Assembly (NCBI GenBank): GCA_905221605.1
Contig: CAJNDS010002457.1
Location: forward strand, 186,001-250,000
Reading direction: 5' to 3'
Source of the DNA: Symbiodinium natans
Taxonomy: Eukaryota; Sar; Dinophyceae; Suessiales; Symbiodiniaceae
Length of the DNA stretch: 64,000 bases
Below are positions 53,955-63,712 of the stretch, in pieces. A model generated the notes under the pieces. That model saw only the letters and a list, made by a program, of their open reading frames with translations, made no database searches and was not told the DNA's origin. Every line of letters starts with the position of its first letter. Position 1 is the first letter of the stretch. Both the position numbers and the translations under genes were made by a program.

Positions 53955-54275
53955 TTTTGGGTTAGGGCCCCCGGGTGGAAAAAAACCATTTGCCGACGAA
54001 GGGGGTCAGGGTTTAGGGCCCCCCCCGGGTGGAAAAAAACCATTTGCCGACGAAGGGGGTCAGGGTTTAGGGCCCCCCCGGGTGGAAAAAAACCATTTGC
54101 CGACGAAGGGGGTCAGGGTTTAGGACCCCCCCGGGTGGAAAAAAACCATTTGCCGACGAAGGGGGTCAGGGTTTAGGGCCCCCCCGGGTGGAAAAAAACC
54201 ATTTGCCGACGAAGGGGGTCAGGGTTTAGGGCCCCCCCCGGGTGGAAAAAAACCATTTGCCGACGAAGGTCATTA
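53955..54275 (+). repeat. 54-bp satellite, second array, about 6 units
   Basis: Same unit as 53275-53835. It follows a partial copy of the 110-bp module and leads into TTTAGGG units at 54300-54361. Confidence 0.95.
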
Positions 54276-54302
54276 GGGTTTAAATATACATAGTAAGAGA
54301 GG

Positions 54303-55240
54303 GTTTAGGGTTTAGGGTTTAGGGTTTAGGGTTTAGGGTTTAGGGTTTAGGGTTTAGGGTTCAGCATCTCAAGTTCGAGCATTCACTAGTCAAGCAGCTT
54401 GTCAAGCGTTGGAAAAAAGTCCCACCCACCCAAGAAACCCATAACATTGAGAAAATATAAAGTTCACTCAATACTTTCCCGGTAGGCTTAAAGCTTAAAG
54501 TCCAATTGGTCCAAAAATATTTTAGTTTTTAACGGACCCAAAACCCGAAATTTAATCTCAGGCCCGCAATAAGCCCTTTATGCTCTTAGGGCCCTAAACC
54601 CTACGGTTTAGAAGCCCCGATCGGTGAAGGCTCGGTTTTGGTCAAAAATCCAGAAAACGAGAGCCCACCCAGAACCGTCGATTTCAGTACTAAAACATCG
54701 CCTTTTTAGTTGGGACCCTTGCAGATCCTGGGGTCGCCCTCATTTGGGGTGTTTTGGGAGGCAAACTTTCCCTCTCAAGGGGGGTCGGAGTTTGAGGCAA
54801 GGGGGGGTCTCCGAAGACTATTTTGCTTTTAAAACTGGGAAATACGACCCCCCCTTGACCAAAAACTAGGCTGTGAAAAGGTCGCCGGGGTGGCCCGTCA
54901 TCAGAAATTGAGGGTTTAAAAACCCTGAAATACCCTGAAAAACATTTGAAAACCTTAAAAAAACACGGAAAAACTTTGAAAAACCTTGACAGAACGTGAA
55001 AAAACTTGAAATCCTGAAGCCGGTGAAGCTCGGTTTTGGTCAAAAATCCAGAAAACGAGACGCCACCCAGAACCGTCGATTTCAGTACTAAAAAACCGCA
55101 TTTTTAACTGGGACCCTTGCCGATCGTGGGGTCGCCCTCATTTGGGGTGTTTTGGGAGCAAAATTTAGCCCTAAACCCTATGCCCCAAACCCTACGAGCC
55201 CTAAACCCTATGCCCCAAATAGAAAAAACCATTTGCCGAC
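54303..55240 (+). repeat. Segmental duplication, copy 2
   Basis: Second copy of 52391-53275, with small insertions and deletions. Confidence 0.9.
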
Positions 55241-55430
55241 GAAGGGGGTCAGGGTTTAGGGCCCCCCCCGGGTGGAAAAAAACCATTTGCCGACGAAGGG
55301 GGTCAGGGTTTAGGGCCCCCCCCGGGTGGAAAAAAACCATTTGCCGACGAAGGGAGGGTTTAGGGTTTAGGGTTTAGGGTTTACGGTTTAGGGCTTAGGG
55401 TTTTGGTTTTTAGGGTTTAGGGTTTAGGGT
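55228..55430 (+). repeat. 54-bp satellite, third array, then TTTAGGG
   Basis: About 2.5 satellite units, passing directly into about ten TTTAGGG units. Confidence 0.93.
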
Positions 55431-55767
55431 TGAGGGTGAGAGCCCCAAAGCACCCAAAGCCCTGGCGGCACCGAGGCCCCCTGGACGAGCCGGTGGGCGC
55501 CCCTGCAGAGAGCCTGAGGCGCGGGTTTAGGGTTTGGGGTTTCGGGTGAAGGGTTTGGGGTTTAGGGTTTGGGGTTTAGGGTTAAGGGTTTAGGGTTAGG
55601 GTTGAGGTCGGAAGACGGGGCTTCAAGAACCTTACCAAAAACAATGGATCCGGTAGGCCTCGGGCTTTTGTAAGCGACATGGTGGCGCCGCCGTCACTCC
55701 ATGTATCAGACAGGGGGGGCATCGCAGAAGAGACTTAAGTCCAAGATGGCACCCTACACCCGAAGCC

Positions 55768-55876
55768 CCCAGAGACTCCAAAACCCCTTAAGTAAGGAAT
55801 ACACCTGAAATTATAATAGGAACCCTAATATGATTTAAGGTATATTCCTTAATTAAGGGGTTCTGGAGTCTCTGGG
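55768..55876. mobile_element. Hairpin element of about 109 bp
   Basis: CCCAGAGACTCCAAAACCCC and onward to AAGTAAGGAATA is matched by TATTCCTTAATTAAGGGG and onward to GGAGTCTCTGGG. The arms are about 38 bp with few mismatches and the loop is short. Confidence 0.85.
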
Positions 55877-56278
55877 CCCTAAGCCCTTAAAGAAAAAGTG
55901 CGTCAAAGTTTTGCGAGCTTGTCAAACAATTTGCCCTCCTAGAGTCGGTGCGCCCCGATAGCAGCAGTTTGTGGAGAGACAAGGCTTCCTTTAGTGACGG
56001 TTTCGGCCATTGTTGGTCTAAAGGTTTAGGGTTTAGGGTTTAGGGTGTAGGGTTAGGCGTCTATTGTTCAAGCCTGAGAGAGGCCTGTTTCGGGCATCCT
56101 AAAGAGAAGAGCCTCTGTTCTGTACTCGGAACCCCGAGCATAGAAGGGACTCATCAGTTTAGAGGGCCGTGGAGAGGTCGAGGTCGGAACCCTTCGGGTG
56201 CATTTGCTGACTTGCATCCAGAACCAGTTCGTGGCTTGCTCAGTAGTTGGCCTTGAACTGCAAGTAGCCTAAGCCCCA

Positions 56279-56467
56279 GACCCTAAACCCTGAACCCTGA
56301 CCCCGATGTTCGCTCTTCGGAGATGGTGCTGCAGAACCCTGAACCCTGAACCCTGAACCCTGAACCCTGAACCCTGAACCCTGAACCCTGAACCCTGAAC
56401 CCTGAACCCTGAACCCTAAACCCTAAACCCTAAACCCTAAACCCCGAACCCTAAACCCTGAACCCCA
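56279..56467 (-). repeat. CCCTGAA / CCCTAAA array
   Basis: About twelve CCCTGAA units (56335-56416) followed by CCCTAAA units. The CCCTGAA variant is homogenised over the whole block. Confidence 0.95.
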
Positions 56468-57320
56468 AAGCGTAGAATTTTTCGGGACGCGCCAGGTGGC
56501 CCGTTGCATTCATGCGAGGGCTCAGGAAGCTGTTGCCATGGTCGCGAGGGGTAGCGCCACAGGTCCATAGCCGCTCCAAAACCCGCAAAGCCCCCAACCC
56601 CCCCAAGCCCAAACCCCAAGTACCCTAAACCCTAAACCCTAAACCCTAAACCCTCAGCCCTAAACCCTAAGCCCTAAACCCTCAGTCTTTTTGTACAATC
56701 ATCAAAGGCCCAGGCTTAACACCAATACCCAGGGGCTTCTGCCACCGTGAGACACCCGGCGCCGCCATGGGTGCGTAGCGCTGCTGATATTGGGCCTGGA
56801 GCTCATCACAAGGTGCTTCAGCTTCTTCGTTTGTGTGGCTTACTTTGTTTGGAGCCCTCAAGACAAGCTTGCAATCTTGTTCCCAAAACTCTAAACCCTA
56901 ACCCTAAACCCTGAACCCGAAACCCTAAACCCTAAACCCTAAACCTTGGCGTGCCTTTGTTGCTTCAGGCATGGGCCGCCTTGCCTGCCCGGTACCTTGG
57001 CCTGTTACCTTGTGTGAAGGAGGCTTCGCATGCGCAGTTTGGGGTCTAGGGGTCTGTTTGACTGTTGCTGGAATCCCTAAACCCTAAACCCTAAACCCTA
57101 AACCTTATAATCGCTGGTGGTCTTGTTATGCAGGGTTTCTGTTTTGTAGGGGGGTCTTATTAGGGTATCGAGGGGCTATACGAAGGTATAGGGGCAACAG
57201 AAAAAGAGACCACCGGCCTTTCTAACCTAAACCCCTAACCCTGAACCCTGCTGTAAACCCTAAAGCCTAAACCTTAAACCCTAAACCCTAAACCCCAAAC
57301 CCTAAACCCTAAACCCTACC
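56468..57320. other. Telomeric arrays and unassigned sequence
   Basis: CCCTAAA arrays at 56619-56690, 56884-56945, 57074-57104 and 57240-57318. Between them lie short stretches that may be exons (for example around 56500 VARCIHARAQEAVAMVARG) but no family is recognised. Confidence 0.5.
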
Positions 57321-57460
57321 AAGTATGGGCCAAGGATGACTCAGCTGGAAGCAGTTGTTCCGCTGCCGATGCACCTGCGCCTCGGCGATGAGCTCAGATG
57401 CCCCGACCTGTGGCCGAGCTCGAGCGCCGCAAAGGGCACCCAACGCTTGGAGGTTCAAGG
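57321..57460 (+). CDS. Orphan exon candidate
   Basis: After a CCCTAAA array and CTACCAAG a frame reads YGPRMTQLEAVVPLPMHLRL then GDELRCPDLWPSSSAAKGTQ. It is followed directly by a hairpin element and a TTTAGGG array. Confidence 0.4.
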
Positions 57461-57606
57461 GCATTTAGGGTTTAGGGTTTAGGGTTTAGGGGTACTTAAA
57501 ACTTATATACCACCAACTAAACGTCTACTTGTAGCCTACTTCGGGGATTCAGGGGGCTTATAAGTACAGTTATCATTGAGGTCATAAGTACCCATGAACC
57601 TCCAAG
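57446..57606. mobile_element. Hairpin element of the CTTGGAGGTTCA family, copy D
   Basis: Starts CTTGGAGGTTCAAGGGCATT, contains a TTTAGGG array (57462-57493), then GGTACTTAAAACTTATA. Ends TCATAAGTACCCATGAACCT plus CCAAG. The telomeric array sits inside one arm. Confidence 0.8.
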
Positions 57607-58205
57607 TATGAAGTGATCTTGGCCACACCCGGAACAAGCGAAGTTCCTTGGCAAGCTTTGAGTACGTGTAGCATTCCACATGATGCTCCCATGCCTTGAG
57701 CGTCAAGGACATGGAGTTGCGTGGCCGGGCTGCACCGAGTACCCCAAAGCCCAAAGCCCAAAGCCCTACCAATGCGTGAGGGGCGCGTGCAACGAGTCGC
57801 CAGGATCCGTGTGTAATCATGAAAGCAAGGCTGTTTGGACACGATGGATCGACTCTTTTGTCGATTTTGAGCTTTTGTTGGGGCACCAAAAACCCAGCGC
57901 ACCGGGCTGTCATGTCAAGCTTTGGCGTTTCAGGTTTTCAAGAGCCGACGGCGGTGCGCATGCGCTTCTTCAACTTCAACATGGCGAACATTGATACTTG
58001 GCATGCACGGCAGATCAATGACAGCTGACCGTGGGCAAAAGCTAGGTGTTCCACGGTCGAGCTGTCAACCCTTAACCCTAAACCCTAAACCCAGAATCCC
58101 TGCGAAGTGGTTCGTCCAGCTATGCGGGTGCCAAAATACCCGAAACCCGAAACCCTAAACCCTAAACCCTAAACCCCAAACCCTCAAAAAGAAACAAGGG
58201 GGTTG

Positions 58206-58299
58206 AAGCAGCAGCTCCCGAACCCAGCTGCCAAGGCGGCCTTGGACCCGTTCGTGGGCATGTGGCTGGGCGGCATCACACAGCACTCCCTGTCGTGAA
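58206..58299 (+). CDS. Orphan exon candidate with stop
   Basis: Frame QQLPNPAAKAALDPFVGMWL then GGITQHSLS and a stop at 58297-58299, after a CCCTAAA array (58150-58184). No family recognised. Confidence 0.4.
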
Positions 58300-58385
58300 C
58301 CATCCCCCCTCCTCTTCGGGAGCCAAATGCCCATTAATGGAGCAACATACCTTACAGTATGTTTACCCTTGAAGGGTGTTGGGCT

Positions 58386-58835
58386 CTCTCTCTCTCTCTG
58401 TCTCTCTCTCATGGTTCAACCTTTGGAACTCCTTCCTTCTGAGCAGCCACTCTACCCAGTGACTCGATCCAAAGAGCCCGACGTGTCAATTCCTTGGTGA
58501 CTGTTCGGGTCAATGGAGTCACAAGCCGCTGAGACGCAGGTTTGCCCAGTTTCTAGAGCAGCCCTTCAGTGATGGTGCCCCGGTGGACTTGGCCTTTGTC
58601 GCCCTCACGGAGGCTTTGGGAGTGGGATACCCCTTACGATCTTCAGGTCCCTTGTGCGACTACACCAAGCTACTCTGGAGCCAAGTCCCCCGTGTGTTGG
58701 TGTGTGTGCATATATAACAGCTTCGTGTGTGTGTGCCTTCAACATAAGGACCAGTCAGCGAAAGGAAGCTGCTTAGTTCTCTCTCTCTCTCTCTCTGACT
58801 CTCTCTCTCTCTCTATCTCTCTCTCTCCCACTCTC
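58386..58835 (+). repeat. (CT)n microsatellites
   Basis: CT runs at 58386-58411 and 58778-58835, with TCTGACTCTC interruptions. Confidence 0.95.
58541..58640 (+). CDS. Orphan exon candidate
   Basis: After acceptor GAGACGCAG a frame reads FAQFLEQPFSDGAPVDLAFV then ALTEALGVGYPL. It reads like a folded domain, but I do not recognise the family. Confidence 0.45.
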
Positions 58836-59067
58836 TCTGTCTGATCTCCTCTTCGTGCTCAGACACCTCCGAAGCTAAAGAGAGTAAAGCCCCAGAGTAT
58901 CCTTTGGTGTACCCCAAAATTCTCTTACTTCTATTCTAGAGATCCTCAACATGGGTCCCCCTATCTTGGAGAGCCCACAGTTCTTCAGTCCAACTAATGT
59001 CAGGGGCTTCTTCGCCGGGTGCTGGTAGGAGCAGGGCCAAGTAACTTCAATCATGGGATTCTACCTT

Positions 59068-59188
59068 GGACCCCTAAGGTTGTACCCTTGGGTTTGGGAA
59101 CCCTTTTGAAGATGCCCCCAAGGGCATAGAAGGGCCATAGTAGAAGCATATGAAGGGAAGCTCTTAGGGGGTACATCCTCAGGGGTCC
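59068..59188. mobile_element. Hairpin element of about 121 bp
   Basis: GGACCCCTAAGGTTGTACCC at the left is matched by GGGGGTACATCCTCAGGGGT plus CC at the right. A related left end occurs near 33226 (CCTAAGGTTGTACCCTTGG). Confidence 0.8.
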
Positions 59189-59323
59189 GAGCATGACTCC
59201 CTTGTTTCAAGGCCAGGAGGAGTCTCTCGAGGTTTGCAAGTGCTGCGGAAGAAACGTGGGGCGCCAATGTCTGCGAGTCTCAGGATTGGAGCGGCTCGCG
59301 AGTGCAACGTTCAACATCGGTGA

Positions 59324-59396
59324 AACCCTAAACCCTAAACCCTAAACCCTAAACCCTAAACCCTAAACCCTAAACCCTAAACCCTAAACCCCAAAA
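59324..59396 (-). repeat. CCCTAAA array, about 10 units
   Basis: Perfect units before an exon candidate. Confidence 0.97.
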
Positions 59397-59434
59397 CCCT
59401 GCAACTTATGCCCCGGGGCCTTCCTGGCGCCAGG

Positions 59435-59480
59435 CTCGCTTTAAGATGCGGGGCTTCGTGGAAGACCAGCTGGAGGCCAG
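59435..59480 (+). CDS. Orphan exon candidate between CCCTAAA and TTTAGGG arrays
   Basis: After acceptor TGGCGCCAG a frame reads ARFKMRGFVEDQLEASEV. A TTTAGGG array (59487-59565) follows. Confidence 0.4.
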
Positions 59481-60134
59481 TGAAGTTTTAGGGTTTAGGG
59501 TTAGGGGTTTAGGGTTTAGGGTCTAGGGTTTTTAGGGGTTTAGGGTTTAGGGTCTAGGGTTTTGTTTTCCGGGGGGGGGGGGCATCTGCTTTGTTGGGTT
59601 GAGTTTAGTGTTTCGGATCATACCCCTTCATGAAGAAAACCGGCCAGAAACTATGTACGGATCCTAAAAATCGAATTTAGTTTAGCTCCCCAAGGAAAGG
59701 GTATTTAGGGAGGTTTGATCATAATTTTCAAATGATTATCACCCTTAGTCCCTATGCAATCCCTGAAAAGCCATAAAAAACTAAGTTTTGTAGAGGGCCC
59801 CCACACCAACCCCAGTATCGAGCTGTCTCTGAACAGCCAACTCTGGTGCGCCAAGCCACGTCCAACACCCAGCCCCGGGGCTTTTTGGGGCTTAGGGTTT
59901 GTGGTTTCGGGTTTAGGGCTTGGGGTTTAGGGTTGCCTGGTTTCCTTGATTCCCCCTTTGTGCCAGTGTTTCTGTGAAAGAACTGGGATCCAGTTGCCAG
60001 AAAATGGATAAGAATATAAGGTTCAAAGCGGTTTCTCAGCCGCTGCGTTTTTGAGGTTTAGCAATCAGGCCAGAATTGCTAAAACCGCAGAAACCATGTG
60101 AAACAATAGGCAAAACCCCAAAAATATGAATTTT

Positions 60135-60432
60135 GCAAGACTTTTGGGAGAACAGGAACACCGACAACCAACCAAATCAACACAGAAAGCCCAGAAAACC
60201 AATTTCCACAAAACCAAAAAAACCAATACCAAAAAAACCAAAAGAATCAAAAAAACCAATTTTCCGGGACTCTGTGAAAGCTGTGGAAATAAAGCTTACG
60301 AATCAAAAGTCCCGGAAAATTGGTTGTTTTGGTATTTTTGATTTTTTTGGTATTGGTTTTTTTGGTTTTGGGGAATTGGTTTTTGTGTCTGATTTTTTTG
60401 GTTTCGGTGTCCTAGTTTCCCACGAGTCCTGC
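60135..60432. mobile_element. Large hairpin element of about 300 bp
   Basis: The arms are about 130 bp. Left: GCAAGACTTTTGGGAGAACA ... CAATTTTCCGGGACT. Right: AGTCCCGGAAAATTG ... CCCACGAGTCCTGC. The inner arms are rich in (AAACC)n and its inverse, and the loop is about 35 bp. It looks like a foldback or MITE-type element. Confidence 0.8.
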
Positions 60433-60635
60433 ATGTTTAGGCTTTTGTTGTTTTGCATTATTTTTGGGAATGGGTGTTTGTTTATTAGTTTCTATGAGCC
60501 TTGCTTACTAGGATTAGAGTTTTGTTGTACTCCACCTGTGCACACCATGGGAAGTTATGCAGCCGACCAAAAAAACCAATACAGCACTCTCACGTTTGTT
60601 GAAGCATGCGCACACGTGCCGGGCCAAATCTGGAG

Positions 60636-60935
60636 CTAGGCAAGGCGTGAATGCGAAAAGCAAGATAGTAAAACGAAGCAAATACCAAGAATTAGAAGAA
60701 ACAAATGTAATGCTGTAAGAAAACAGAAAGAAACACCTACGAGTATAAAGTGAATCATTAACGTAATACGAAATTCTTTAATCCACAAACTAATAAAAAG
60801 ATAAGATAAATAGAATGACCACAAAGTGAAGAAAATAGTATATTGTGAGGAAATTCCTAAATTAACAAAAGCACTTCCTAAAGATATAGCAGCATTACAT
60901 AAAATAAGTGTATTAGCATAAGTTAATTCACAAAG
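60636..60935 (-). pseudogene. cox3: cox3-like mitochondrial insert (NUMT candidate)
   Basis: The minus strand from about 60935 reads ELTYANTLILCNAAISLGSA, FVNLGISSQYTIFFTLWSFY, then LFISLWIKEFRITLMIHF and CFLTALHLFLLILGICFVLL, with a stop at 60636. NT.IL....SLG.AF, then a Trp-rich helix, LW.KEF and LTALHLFLL match helices III to V of cytochrome c oxidase subunit III. The AT-rich codon use differs sharply from PNO. Only the middle and end of the protein are present; a stop precedes ELTYANT in frame. Nuclear location is inferred from the surrounding hairpin and telomeric repeats. Confidence 0.6.
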
Positions 60936-62225
60936 CTTCTCCAGGCCACATCCCTAAAGTTGGACAAGATAATAAATACAACGATGTCCAAAACAAGGAT
61001 ACAAATAATAGAGCTTCAGAAACAGGACAACCCCCCCAAAATCAGAAATAGATTAAGGGCTTTTACGCAAATGTAAGACTAAGTTGATTCTGAAGGATTG
61101 GGTTAATAATGCCATTCTTAAAGAAATGACAGGGTGAAAGACGTCTTTTGTCCATAGAAAGAAGCTGTACTTTTCCCCGTTCATGTCATTCACGGATCTA
61201 TGATTAGTATCTTCATGTCGTGGGTGAACTGAATAGAGGAGAAAGTCCTAAGGAAAGTCTGTATATTTATCCCTGTAATAATATTAATGTTAAGGGGCCA
61301 CATTATAGCAATATTCATGCGGTCCCTTCAAAGTACTATGATTATTAGGGGTGTGAACACATGAACGAAACAACCTCATGAATGCACTACGTTATGATAT
61401 TATATATTGTACGCCGTGCGTTTCACTCACCCGTAAAACAATGTTATTAACGTGTGCTCTTCATGGACGGACTCTTGGGCAGCTAAGGTCTCCACGGCTG
61501 GACAGGTAATTTAGTACTAACTCCCTCACCTTGTTTAGCCATCGCACCTTGAGACCCTGTTAACACCTGGTCTGGATAACACTACACAACCCAAGATGGG
61601 AAGTCTCTTCACAGAACGCACTCTCGGGACAGCTCTTTGAACGAGCAGCAGACGCGAAACTTGTTGAAGACGCAGTCGCCGAAATGCTTCGGTCGTGGAA
61701 ATATCACAATAGTTGACTTCAAGAACATGGCCCGAGTTAGCTAGGCCAATGGCCTGACTTTTCGTCATTGCTTAGGCAGAAGCACCGATGATTCAGCGTG
61801 GAAGGTTTGCAAAAGGAACGTACGCTTCGTATACCCTCGCAAAATGTAGTTTGGTACTTATCTCTTAAATATAGCACAAATATCGCGTCTCAGCACGAGA
61901 TATGGGACTTGAAGGCTTTTAGATTGTTTTTCTTTTGTGGAGGCGGGAAGTCACTGCAGTAAAACCCCAAAAACGCAGTGGCTGAGTTCCCGCCTTGAAC
62001 CGAATATAAATATGCTTCAAATATAATATACATATACATTAAATAAACATGAAAAGATACATGTAAAAATAGAAATAAATATAAATACAAATAAATAAAT
62101 ACAAAAAAACATCAATATATATATACGTATATATATATATATATAAATTGAGAATAAGTCAGATAGTTTAACTTGCTTTAAGTTGCTTGTCCAACCACCT
62201 TTGTGTTTCTAGCTCGGAATGCTGA
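60936..62225. other. AT-rich block, possibly continuing the organelle-like insert
   Basis: AT-rich sequence with small inverted repeats (for example AAGGGGCCACATTA...GCGGTCCCTT near 61293-61330) and a (TA)n run at 62118-62144. No gene can be supported. One minus-strand frame at 61768-61535 is open but unconvincing. Confidence 0.4.
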
Positions 62226-62227
62226 AC

Positions 62228-62640
62228 CCAAAGCCCTAAGCCCTCTAAGCCCTAAGCCCTAAACCCTAAGGTCTAAGCCCTTAGTCCTAAGCCCTAAACC
62301 CTGCCAAAACCCTAAACCCCAAGCCCTACATCGCCTGCACCCCACTAAACCCTTACCCCTGAACCCCAAACCCTAAACCCTAAACCCCCTGGAGTTGAAC
62401 GAAAGCCCAGCACCCCAAGAAACGAAGAGGCTTGGAAGCGGCGGCCTGCCGCCTCTGGCTTGGCCTTTCGGCGTCCGAGATCCTTTTTTCGGGTTTCTGA
62501 AAAAAGGGGGGCTTAGGGTTTAGGGATAGGTTTTTTTGGGGTAGGCGAGAACCCAGCAAGCCTGCTGCAAAATGGATTTTTTTTTTCCGGTTTAGGGCTT
62601 TTAGAGCTTTTTTGGGTTTAGGGCTGTTAGGGTTTTCAGG
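62228..62640. repeat. CCCTAAG / CCCTAAA array, exon-like piece, TTTAGGG pieces
   Basis: CCCTAAG/CCCTAAA at 62228-62390, then an open piece (LELNESPAPQETKRLGSG), then TTTAGGG-like pieces at 62508-62632. This matches the exon arrangement seen elsewhere, but support for the exon is weak. Confidence 0.6.
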
Positions 62641-62774
62641 TGTTTTTTGTTGTCATTGAGTTTTTGTAGGGTTACGTGGGCTTTCATGTGTTTTCGGGTT
62701 CAGGGTGCAGGACAGGGTTCGAAATGAGCGTTTCGTCGGTTGCACTGGCCCGGCTCGAGGGTTGGATCGGCGAT

Positions 62775-63030
62775 GAAAAGATTGCCGTGTGGTCTCTTCA
62801 GCGAATTGCCCTGAGCCAACTCGAGTTCTTAAGGGAGGGGGGTTCAAATGGGGTATGGAACGCGAGGTTTCCTAATACTCCCTACTGCTCCCGAAGGCTC
62901 CACAAGCTTCCCTCAGGTTCCATAATTACCTAAACCCCCATGAACCCCCTTCCGTTAAGAACCCTAAAAGAAAAAAGGGAGATTGCCGTAAGGTCTCTTC
63001 CTCGAATGCCCTGAGCCAACTCGTTTTGTA
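62775..63030 (+). repeat. Direct repeat of about 55 bp (62775-62832, 62977-63030)
   Basis: AGATTGCCGTGTGGTCTCTT ... GCCCTGAGCCAACTCG recurs as AGATTGCCGTAAGGTCTCTT ... GCCCTGAGCCAACTCG, about 200 bp later. The intervening DNA has short C-rich and TAATACTCCC pieces. Confidence 0.8.
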
Positions 63031-63385
63031 AGGACACCTTGGTGCACCGTGACGCTTTGCGGAAGAAAGCCACCTCGAAGCTAGTCTGCATCAGGGCCGG
63101 AATCAGATTCCTAGCCTCATTGGGTTCTTGGGAGTATTAGGGAACCTTGGGTGACATACTCCCTTGAACCCCCACCCCTTAAGAGCCCTTTAATAGCTGG
63201 AGGCCGCGCAGGTTTTGGGGCGAAAGTTGATTAGAAAGGCCTGGGTTGCAACCCCTGTGAGCCTCTCCCGACCTGAGCCGGGGCAAGGAGCTACAATCCG
63301 TTTTCCTGGTGCAGGACGCGGAGGGTTCCGGGAGGGCGTTGTGTGAAAGTTGGGTCGGGCCCCGAAACCTTGAACCCTAAACATT

Positions 63386-63481
63386 GGGATGTTCCCCCTT
63401 GTACTAACAGCCCTTAGTAGGGATTCTCATAGGGGGTGAATGCTCCCTACCAAGGACTGCTAGTATAGGGGGGAACATCCC
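63386..63481. mobile_element. Hairpin element of the GGGATGTTCCCCC family
   Basis: GGGATGTTCCCCCTTGTACT and onward to AACAGCCCTTAGTAGGGA is matched by the inverse ending GTATAGGGGGGAACATCCC. A 96-bp element. Single ends of the same family (GGGGGAACATCCC) lie at 23758-23770 and 52186-52199. Confidence 0.85.
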
Positions 63482-63633
63482 GACCTAAACAGTTAGGCAT
63501 TCCGCGTCAGGGTAGGAAGACTAGGGGTCATCTGGGGGGCTACTCAGGTATACAGGGACTATATAAGGTATATATATATATATATATCCAAGATTAAGGG
63601 TCCGGGTTTACCCCTTAAGAAGAGGCTTTTGGG

Positions 63634-63712
63634 AGCAAACGGCCGCAGGAAGAAGCTCGTCCAGCACGTCGTTGGCAATGCTCTTGGCCTCGGGTACCAG
63701 AAGCTAAGACGA
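63634..63712 (+). CDS. Orphan exon candidate followed by TTTAGGG
   Basis: Frame LLGANGRRKKLVQHVVGNAL then GLGYQKLRRC, followed by TTTAGGG arrays (63718-63815). No family recognised. Confidence 0.4.
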
